Origin: a virus
Virus record (IMG/VR): IMGVR_UViG_3300047546_001521
Coordinates: 1-24,395 of that record
DNA: 24,395 bases
Reading direction: 5' to 3' (one strand)
Below are positions 12,246 through 17,766 of this stretch, piece by piece (within the stretch, counting starts at the first letter, position 1; every line of letters begins with the position of its first letter). The notes beneath the pieces were generated by a model that was given only the letters and a program-made list of their open reading frames with translations, was not told where the DNA came from and searched no databases. The position numbers were made by a program, and so were the translations under genes.

Positions 12246-13673
12246 TTATTTGATTTCAATATTTATGAAGTTTTCTTGAATTGCCTTAGAGCATTGACTG
12301 ATATGAGAAGTTGAGCAGATGATGAAATTCATTGCTGGTCTATTGAGGATGATCTGGTCAATGTCATTGTGCACATGCATGAGCATTTTATTTGTTGCGT
12401 TTGAGTGGTTGTAAATGATCATGTATTCAACATTGTCAGTCAGTAGCTGAGCAGTGGGAAAGCCACCAGGATTTTCTCTTCCATACTTTTCATACATGTT
12501 TTTTCTTGTTTCAATCAGAAATTCAAATCCGCCATAGAAGATGGATGAGCATCCAAATTGGCGATCATTTCCGTTCTCCATCTGAAAGAGTGCATGCTTA
12601 AAAATGCCTGCTGCTAAATGCTCACCTTTGGCGCGTTCTCCATAGATGAATAGCCTTTGACCTGTTGGGATGGTGATTGATGTTTCTATGGCGTTCTTTT
12701 CATCATCTGAGAGCAATCCGCCAAAGTTTTGCAAAGTCATGTCCATTTGTCTTTTAAGCAAGAGAGTTTTTTGACCATTTAAGGCCTTTATGATTTTGCA
12801 TTGCCTGGATACTTCTCTATCAAAATCTTTGGCCTTGAAATTGTGATTGCAATAGCCAGCCTCTTGATTGATTTTATATCCAGCTGGAGGATCTGGCCAA
12901 GATGAAACAATTTTGATCTGAGTCATATCATCCACCTTGATCATTTCTTCTTTGAAAAGATGCTTCATGTCATTCCATCTAGGTAAATCCAAATCAGCAA
13001 ATCCAGATGAAGAAGGCTTGTCGGTTGGTGGATGCTCCTTAATCCTGTTCTTAATAGAAGTATCTTCCTCTCTTAATAATGTGGTGTCACTGGTGGCAAG
13101 ATTTCTGCCACTGGTGGCAAGTTTTCCGCCATTGGTGGCACTAGGTGGTGCTATTGGTGACACCAGGGTAGTGCCATTGGTGGCACTAGGTGGTGCTATT
13201 GGTGACACCAGGGGGGGGAGGCTTAAATTATTTGAATTTAGGATGCTATTTAAGATTGCTTGAGCTTCTAGCCTGATCTTTAAATCTTTGTCTTCTGGAG
13301 GCAATGCACTGAGATTGATATCTTTAAAGTCTCCCCAAGATCGCCAGTATCTGACAATCATTTTAGAGGTAAAACACCAAGTATTTGCCTTCTTTTCTTT
13401 TTCATGTGCGTTTGCTTCTTTTACTAGAAAGCCATGATCACAAAGTGCAGTCAATCCCCTCATTGCCGGTCTTTCAGCAATTCCCAAGATGTTTGCAATT
13501 TCCATATACCTTTGAGTGATTGCCAGCTGACTACACATAGGCATGACATCATAAAGCTCTAAAAGTAACATGACAATTCTTTGACCATTTGGGATTGTTG
13601 CCATGGTTTTGCATCTGCTGATATTGCAGGCCACTCCCCAGCTAGTGATCTGTTTTGAAAAAAGTTTGCTCAA
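12246..13673 (-). CDS. Replication initiator with winged-HTH and degenerate AAA+ domain
   Basis: 475 residues starting at TTG (13673), chosen for the SD AAAGGAGAGAAA directly upstream; the first ATG is Met24. Residues about 25-110 form a winged HTH (GQRIVMLLLELYDVM, YMEIANILGIAERPAMRGLT, HGFLVKE) like phage replication initiators. Residues 155-184 are two copies of a 15-residue Pro/Ala/Thr linker repeat. The C-terminal region resembles DnaC/IstB AAA+ loaders: GQRLFIYGERAKGEHLAAGI (338-357) occupies the P-loop, but the GxxGxGKT residues are gone; EYMIIYN (416-422) replaces the Walker B Asp; FIICSTSH (around 451) matches sensor I. It probably binds the origin and recruits the helicase encoded on the other side of the shared promoter region. 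ATP hydrolysis is unlikely unless another subunit supplies it. Confidence 0.7.
   Translation of the reverse strand: MSKLFSKQITSWGVACNISRCKTMATIPNGQRIVMLLLELYDVMPMCSQLAITQRYMEIANILGIAERPAMRGLTALCDHGFLVKEANAHEKEKKANTWCFTSKMIVRYWRSWGDFKDINLSALPPEDKDLKIRLEAQAILNSILNSNNLSLPPLVSPIAPPSATNGTTLVSPIAPPSATNGGKLATSGRNLATSDTTLLREEDTSIKNRIKEHPPTDKPSSSGFADLDLPRWNDMKHLFKEEMIKVDDMTQIKIVSSWPDPPAGYKINQEAGYCNHNFKAKDFDREVSRQCKIIKALNGQKTLLLKRQMDMTLQNFGGLLSDDEKNAIETSITIPTGQRLFIYGERAKGEHLAAGIFKHALFQMENGNDRQFGCSSIFYGGFEFLIETRKNMYEKYGRENPGGFPTAQLLTDNVEYMIIYNHSNATNKMLMHVHNDIDQIILNRPAMNFIICSTSHISQCSKAIQENFINIEIK
13122..13218. repeat. In-frame 45-bp direct repeat x2 plus G8 tract
   Basis: Two 45-bp units (13122-13166 and 13167-13211) are identical over 41 nt (13128-13168 and 13173-13213) and encode the duplicated linker LVSPIAPPSATNG in the initiator gene. 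Shorter related copies of CCACTGGTGGCAAG lie beside it. A run of eight G at 13211-13218 adjoins the repeat. Change in the 45-bp copy number keeps the frame; change in the G run would not. Confidence 0.9.
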
Positions 13674-13701
13674 TTTCTCTCCTTTTGTCTTGAGTCATCA
13701 C

Positions 13702-13731
13702 ACTATAAACAAAACATTTTAAATAAGTAAA
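13702..13731 (-). promoter_or_regulatory. Promoter of initiator gene with embedded operator O1
   Basis: On the minus strand TTTACT (13731-13726) and TATAGT (13707-13702) are 18 nt apart, followed about 30 nt later by the SD and TTG start. Between them lies TTTAAAATGTTTTGTTTATA (13723-13704), matching the operator at 15871-15890 (in reverse orientation) in 17 of 20 positions. Repressor binding here would block RNA polymerase. Confidence 0.6.
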
Positions 13732-13739
13732 TCTTTTTG

Positions 13740-13769
13740 TTGATTTTTTTAAATGAAAGTGTTTAATTG
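13740..13769 (+). promoter_or_regulatory. Promoter of Cro-like gene with embedded operator O2
   Basis: TTGATT (13740-13745) is a -35 candidate, with a weak TAATTG -10 18 nt downstream (13764-13769). TTTAAAT-GAAAGT-GTTTAAT (13748-13767) overlaps the spacer and resembles operators O1 and O3. Its centre is 44 bp from that of O1, about four helical turns. The SD and ATG of the 78-aa HTH gene follow, suggesting autoregulation. Confidence 0.5.
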
Positions 13770-13798
13770 ATTTAGATTGTCAATCAAGGAGATAACAC

Positions 13799-14035
13799 AT
13801 GACAACAAAATCACAAATCAAGATCAATAAGATCAGAATGTATTCCGGCCTTACCGTCAAAGAAATCGCTCAAAGAATGGATCTCACTGTCCAGCAGGTT
13901 TACAAATATTTGGATGATGAAAAGAGTTGTAAGCTGGCCACTGCTGAGAAACTTGAGCGTGCAACAAATGGAATTAGCCATCAATTTTTTATGTATCCAG
14001 TACCAACTGCATTGCAATTCTTGCCTAAGAGATAG
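13799..14035 (+). CDS. Cro-like HTH regulator
   Basis: 78 residues. Residues about 17-38 (GLTVKEIAQRMDLTVQQVYK) form a helix-turn-helix with the A, G/M and I/V spacing of small phage regulators, followed by a helix (TAEKLERATNG). The C-terminus (HQFFMYPVPTALQFLPKR) could be a dimer arm. The SD AAGGAG is 7 nt before the ATG. It is the first gene of the rightward replication operon and is divergent from the initiator, the usual place for a Cro- or Cox-like switch protein. Three palindromic sites flank its gene set, one in its own promoter and one in that of the initiator, so it is the natural candidate to bind them. Binding is inferred. Confidence 0.75.
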   Translation: MTTKSQIKINKIRMYSGLTVKEIAQRMDLTVQQVYKYLDDEKSCKLATAEKLERATNGISHQFFMYPVPTALQFLPKR

Positions 14036-14046
14036 GAATAAAACAT

Positions 14047-15825
14047 ATGTTGACCGATTATGAGATTGCTCATTGGGGAGCATGGAAAGAATGGGAGTCT
14101 TACGCCAGCCAGTTAAGGATGGCTGATCCAGCTAGGTTCAACAATGAATATGCTGTTTGGTGCAAAAAAAATGATGAGATTGAGAAGAATAATCCCACCT
14201 CATACAATGAGTTTATGGAAAGATTTCCAGGCGCCAGCATTAGGCCAAATCATCAAGAAGATAAGCACCAGCAGGCAGAAAGAGAAAAATATGTTGCGGT
14301 GATCACCAAAGCCGAAGATCAATTCAAGTATACGCTTAGAAAGATCTGCAACTCTTATAGCTTCTTCACAAAAGAAGATTTATACATTCCATTCATCCGA
14401 GCTGCTAAGCTGATTAAAACGATGTGGATGATTTCTTCAGAAACAAGCATTGATGAAAGTCTGCCGGAATTTGTATCTGGTGATAATGGATTGCTCTATA
14501 ATCTTGACCGAGTCAGCTTCTCAAAAGTCAAAGATCATCCATGCAAAGCCGCAGTATTTAGGCTGATCAAGAATGAAGATATCTTTTTTAATGACACATT
14601 CATTGCGATTTATAGAGCATCTAAGACACTAAATGATGCTGGTAAGATGATCGATCTTTGCAATGTGCATGATCAGTATAGACGCCAATTTAAAGACTTT
14701 GAAAATGAATTGCCAGAGATGTCTGATCCCGATTATATCGGTACTATTCTGACAACAATTGAGTCAGAATATCAAACGCTTTTGACTCCATGGCATGTTG
14801 AGCAGTGCATCATGGAGCATCTGCATTGGTATGTGACTGCCAAGACGTCATTCTATGACGATCTAAAATCAACACTGCTTAGGCAGGGAGTCAGCAAAGA
14901 GTGGATTGATCAAAGATATCAAGCTAAAATCCAGGAATTAAAGGCCTGCATTCCCGTTAAGCTGGAAAGTTTTTCTGATCAAGTGGAGAGTGCGATTTTC
15001 TCTTTGGAGACCAAATCGGATGCACTTAGCACCGATCTGACTGATCTTGACTATATGCTCAAGCTAAGAAGAGGATGCCTTTATTATATCGGCGGCCGGC
15101 CTGGTATGGGAAAGACGGCGCTCTCTCTTCATCTTCTCCAGTTGTCCCAGCTTAGAGAGAATAAGAAAAAGACTTTGTTTTTTAGCTTAGAGATGAGCAA
15201 AGAGCAGCTTATTCACCGACTTGTCTGCTCAGTTGGTGAGATCAATGCTAGTGCGATCAAAGACAAAAGACTAAGCGAATTTGATCATGATCTAAGATTG
15301 GCCTATCAGAAGGCATCAAATGAAATCAAATCGCTCAACATCCATCTGGTTGATACTGGCATTGAGACCATTGCATCAGTGCAAACCATTTGCGAGCAAG
15401 TGAAGGATAAGGATGGGGAAGTTGGCTTGATCATCATTGATTATCTCCAGCTTCTAAAAGGCACAAGCAAGAATAGAACTCAGATGAGAGAGCAAGAAGT
15501 AAGTGAAATCAGCCGAGCATTAAAACTTCTTGCCAAGGCCTGCGATTGTCCAGTTATTTGCCTTACTCAGCTAAATAGACAAGTTGAAGGCAGGCTTGAC
15601 AAGAGGCCTGGATTAAGCGACCTTCGTGAGTCTGGATCACTTGAGCAAGATGCCGATGCAGTACTGATGCTTTATCGTGCAGACTACTATGATAAAGATG
15701 CACCCTCTGATCTTGAAATCATTGTCTCTAAAAATAGGCATGGATCACTGGGGACCGCTGTCGTTGACTTCAATCGTGAGACTCAAAAAATATCAAATAT
15801 CAATCGAAATTCTTACAAGTGGTAA
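14047..15825 (+). CDS. DnaB-type replicative helicase with long novel N-terminus
   Basis: 592 residues. The C-terminal third is a RecA-like DnaB core: Walker A GRPGMGKT (350-357), FFSLEMSKEQLIHRLVCSVG, Walker B LIIIDYLQLL (Asp465), EVSEISRALKLLAKACDCPV and QLNR, then DLRESGSLEQDADAVLMLYR. It would unwind the phage replication fork 5' to 3' as a hexamer. The first 310 residues do not look like the usual 100-150-residue DnaB N domain. They are helical, aromatic and charged (HWGAWKEWESYASQL, RKICNSYSFFTKEDLYIPFI, TPWHVEQCIMEHLHWYVTAK) and may hold primase-, loader- or initiator-binding surfaces. It starts 11 nt after the Cro-like gene with a modest AGGAA SD. The loader-like initiator is encoded divergently nearby. 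Confidence 0.9.
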   Translation: MLTDYEIAHWGAWKEWESYASQLRMADPARFNNEYAVWCKKNDEIEKNNPTSYNEFMERFPGASIRPNHQEDKHQQAEREKYVAVITKAEDQFKYTLRKICNSYSFFTKEDLYIPFIRAAKLIKTMWMISSETSIDESLPEFVSGDNGLLYNLDRVSFSKVKDHPCKAAVFRLIKNEDIFFNDTFIAIYRASKTLNDAGKMIDLCNVHDQYRRQFKDFENELPEMSDPDYIGTILTTIESEYQTLLTPWHVEQCIMEHLHWYVTAKTSFYDDLKSTLLRQGVSKEWIDQRYQAKIQELKACIPVKLESFSDQVESAIFSLETKSDALSTDLTDLDYMLKLRRGCLYYIGGRPGMGKTALSLHLLQLSQLRENKKKTLFFSLEMSKEQLIHRLVCSVGEINASAIKDKRLSEFDHDLRLAYQKASNEIKSLNIHLVDTGIETIASVQTICEQVKDKDGEVGLIIIDYLQLLKGTSKNRTQMREQEVSEISRALKLLAKACDCPVICLTQLNRQVEGRLDKRPGLSDLRESGSLEQDADAVLMLYRADYYDKDAPSDLEIIVSKNRHGSLGTAVVDFNRETQKISNINRNSYKW

Positions 15826-15863
15826 ACATTAAATTTTTTTATTTAAAATTTTAAACTTTTTTC

Positions 15864-15892
15864 TTGACACTTTAAACAAAATAGTTTAAATA
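15864..15892 (+). promoter_or_regulatory. Promoter with perfect palindromic operator O3
   Basis: TTGACA at 15864-15869 is a consensus -35; TAAATA at 15887-15892 is a weak -10 at 17 nt. The spacer is filled by the perfect inverted repeat TTTAAAC-AAAATA-GTTTAAA (15871-15890). This serves the four small genes and the RecT-like gene downstream. The whole gap 15826-15955 holds no convincing gene. Confidence 0.65.
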
Positions 15893-15955
15893 TTATTTAT
15901 CAACAAAGACAAGTAAGTCAAACATGATCAATCAGATCAGAAAGCGAAATGCAAA

Positions 15956-16213
15956 ATGCAAAACTTCAACATCTCCCCAGTAGATCAAATCCTCAACGCA
16001 ACCAGTCGAAAATTCGATGCCGAATTGGATGGCTGTGATGCTTTGGTTATCCCAACAAACGCCATGGCTTATGGCAAAGCGTTCTTCAGAGTAAGCGATG
16101 ATGAAATCACTTTGCTCACTGCTGATGGTAGCGACTGGGATCAATATGACATGCCAGAAGATGGCGATGTTGTAGCGTACATTGAAAACCTCCTCTCAAG
16201 CTTTGGCTTCTAA
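15956..16213 (+). CDS. Unknown 85-aa acidic protein
   Basis: 85 residues, not recognised. MQNFNISPVDQILNAT is followed by a mixed region (ALVIPTNAMAYGKAFFRVSD) and an acidic C-terminal half (LLTADGSDWDQYDMPEDGDV). It is the first gene after the O3 promoter. No good SD lies before the ATG, unlike most genes here. It is followed 19 nt later by a well-marked small gene. An early, small acidic phage protein that binds a host protein is a reasonable guess only. Confidence 0.6.
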   Translation: MQNFNISPVDQILNATSRKFDAELDGCDALVIPTNAMAYGKAFFRVSDDEITLLTADGSDWDQYDMPEDGDVVAYIENLLSSFGF

Positions 16214-16232
16214 AACACAAAGGATTTAAAAA

Positions 16233-16397
16233 ATGCAAAACCGTTCTCCAGAATGTGGATTATTCCAAATCGTAGCAAGACCAGTGGTCAAGAAAAGCGC
16301 TCTAAGAGACGCTATTGAAACTGTCCTCGCTTATCTCTTCTTCTGTGTCGTTGGCGCATTTGGCGTCATCTGTACAATGTACTGGCTAGCAGCCTAA
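16233..16397 (+). CDS. Small single-pass membrane protein (54 aa)
   Basis: 54 residues from an ATG with AAAGGAT 7-8 nt upstream, ending at TAA 16395-16397. The N-terminal 30 residues are polar and basic (CGLFQIVARPVVKKSALRD); residues about 31-53 (VLAYLFFCVVGAFGVICTMY and following) are a strong membrane helix. Positive charges before the helix suggest the N-terminus stays in the cytoplasm. It sits 19 nt after one small gene and 11 nt before the next, each with its own SD. Function is unknown; inner-membrane proteins of this kind in early phage operons may act in host takeover or superinfection exclusion. Confidence 0.7.
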   Translation: MQNRSPECGLFQIVARPVVKKSALRDAIETVLAYLFFCVVGAFGVICTMYWLAA

Positions 16398-16408
16398 GGA
16401 AACAAAAA

Positions 16409-16633
16409 ATGAAAAAATCAAGACATTATGAGGCATTGAGCTGGAGATCAACATGCATTGATGAATATCAATGGAAGGCCGGCGATGATGATTTGAAGTT
16501 TGAAATCACTTATCATTTGGGATTTGCTCCAAAATCCCTCTTTGCCGATAGAGAGTTAAACCTTGCTTTAGCCGAATGGTCTAAAGGTGGACCAGGCCAA
16601 TTCTACATCAACAACCAAAGACAAGAACGATAA
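16409..16633 (+). CDS. Unknown 74-aa protein
   Basis: 74 residues, not recognised. Basic N-terminus (MKKSRHYEALSWRS), then an aromatic and acidic middle (DEYQWKAGDDDLKFEITYHL), then ADRELNLALAEWSKGGPGQF and a basic tail. The SD AAGGAAA is 6 nt before the ATG. The gene is part of the O3-controlled early operon. There is no signal peptide, membrane segment or recognisable motif. Confidence 0.6.
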   Translation: MKKSRHYEALSWRSTCIDEYQWKAGDDDLKFEITYHLGFAPKSLFADRELNLALAEWSKGGPGQFYINNQRQER

Positions 16634-16644
16634 ACACAAAAACC

Positions 16645-16672
16645 ATAAGGCAACCACCATAAGGTAACCACC
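16645..16672 (+). repeat. Tandem duplicated ribosome-binding segment
   Basis: ATAAGGCAACCACC (16645-16658) is followed directly by ATAAGGTAACCACC (16659-16672) and then the ATG of the 72-aa gene at 16673. The 14-nt units differ at one base. Both contain AAGG, so the start has two SD copies, of which the second is correctly spaced. Confidence 0.85.
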
Positions 16673-16891
16673 ATGAAACTCAACCTTACTCAACTAGATC
16701 AAACTGCAAGGCTTATGCACCAGTTTGATGACTTCTTCGAAGATTGGGAAATTGACTGCGATGATGTCATTTTCACAATCGGTGCTCACACCATCACCGT
16801 CAAGATCGCTTCTCTTTCCCTAGATCAATCTGCATCGGCTGATCAGATCATTGCTGCAATCAACAACCAACTAAACCAACTCGCACAATAG
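16673..16891 (+). CDS. Unknown 72-aa protein
   Basis: 72 residues, not recognised. MKLNLTQLDQTARLMHQFDD and an acidic-aromatic stretch (FFEDWEIDCDDVIFTI) lead to an alternating hydrophobic segment (AHTITVKIASLSL) and a C-terminal helix (ADQIIAAINNQLNQLAQ). The start is fixed by a duplicated SD. It lies 8 nt before the RecT-like gene and is likely cotranslated with it, so an accessory to recombination is possible but unsupported by motif. Confidence 0.6.
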   Translation: MKLNLTQLDQTARLMHQFDDFFEDWEIDCDDVIFTIGAHTITVKIASLSLDQSASADQIIAAINNQLNQLAQ

Positions 16892-16899
16892 GAAAAAAA

Positions 16900-17766
16900 A
16901 TGGCTTCTCAAAAATTACTAGACTCCCTATCAGATATCAATGCAATCGCTGACAGCATGGATCAACTCGTAAAGCTCGCTGGCTATCTCACTGGTGGCAC
17001 CAACTGGAATGCTCAACAACTTGTAACTGCCTATCTTTCTTATGGCATGATGCATGGATGGAATATCGCACAAACAATGGAAAAAATGAATGTCATTAAA
17101 GGCAAGATCACTTATCAAGCCGCCACTATGTTTGGCATCGTGATTGCTTCTTCTAAGTGCAAATCCTGGAAGGTGTTGACCAATTCCGATGTTGAATGCT
17201 CTCTTGAATTCGTTCGTGCTGACAACAATCAAAAATATACAGTGCAATTCACCATTGAAATGGCGCAGCGCCAAGGCCTTACAAATAATAGACAATGGCA
17301 GACCATGCCAAAGCAAATGCTCATGGCCAGATGCAAATCAATGGCAGTGCGTGATGTCTTTGGTGATGTGATCAGTGGCTATGATGCAGTTGAGATCGCC
17401 GATAGCATGGACATGTCAGAAGAAGAAAGACTTGAGATCTTGAATAATGAGCTTGATACTCAAATCACAACAAGACAAGCAGCAGCGCCAGCTAAGCAAA
17501 AGACTCAAGTCAAGACTCAGCCAGTGCAACCGGTGCAAGTGCAACCAGTGCAACCAGTGCAACCAGTGCAACCAGTGCAACCAGTGCAACCAGTGCAAGT
17601 GCCACCAACACAAAGCAAATCGCCACAACCTGCTCCATTCCCAAGTGAGCAGAAAGCAGCTATCACACAGCACGCGTACAATGACACATCAAGAAAAGAG
17701 TGGATAGATGATGATATGGATGAAGATGATGCCAGAGACTGGAAAGCGTCATGGGGGATTAAATAA
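16900..17766 (+). CDS. RecT-like single-strand annealing protein
   Basis: 288 residues. Residues about 30-170 follow the RecT/phage annealing-protein pattern: YLSYGMMHGWNIAQTMEKMN, VIKGKITYQAATMFGIVIAS, a beta region ending YTVQFTIEMAQRQGLTNNRQ, WQTMPKQMLMARCKSMAVRD, VFGDVISGYDAVEIAD. Such proteins bind single strands and anneal homologous DNA in phage recombination and replication. Residues 208-233 are a low-complexity PVQ array encoded by a 9-bp repeat, joining the core to an acidic, Trp-containing tail (EWIDDDMDEDDARDWKASWG) that may contact SSB or the replisome. AGG lies before the ATG. No partner exonuclease is seen in the window. The gene ends convergently with the reductase, overlapping by 8 nt. 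Confidence 0.75.
   Translation: MASQKLLDSLSDINAIADSMDQLVKLAGYLTGGTNWNAQQLVTAYLSYGMMHGWNIAQTMEKMNVIKGKITYQAATMFGIVIASSKCKSWKVLTNSDVECSLEFVRADNNQKYTVQFTIEMAQRQGLTNNRQWQTMPKQMLMARCKSMAVRDVFGDVISGYDAVEIADSMDMSEEERLEILNNELDTQITTRQAAAPAKQKTQVKTQPVQPVQVQPVQPVQPVQPVQPVQPVQVPPTQSKSPQPAPFPSEQKAAITQHAYNDTSRKEWIDDDMDEDDARDWKASWGIK
17521..17598. repeat. 9-bp tandem repeat array (CCAGTGCAA) encoding PVQ
   Basis: CCAGTGCAA at 17521 and a variant CCGGTGCAA are followed by a partial GTGCAA (17539-17544) and six perfect copies from 17545 to 17598. Unit length keeps the reading frame, so copy number only alters linker length in the annealing protein. Confidence 0.95.

Noticed and set aside
15924-15983. A 19-codon open frame (MINQIRKRNAK...) after the O3 promoter that could be a leader peptide
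   Set aside because: There is no SD, and it overlaps the next gene out of frame; chance is as good an explanation.
17416-17673. A leucine/histidine/tryptophan-repeat protein on the minus strand
   Set aside because: It is the complement of the CCAGTGCAA array in the RecT-like gene; its repeats are produced by that array and it has no SD or coding context.
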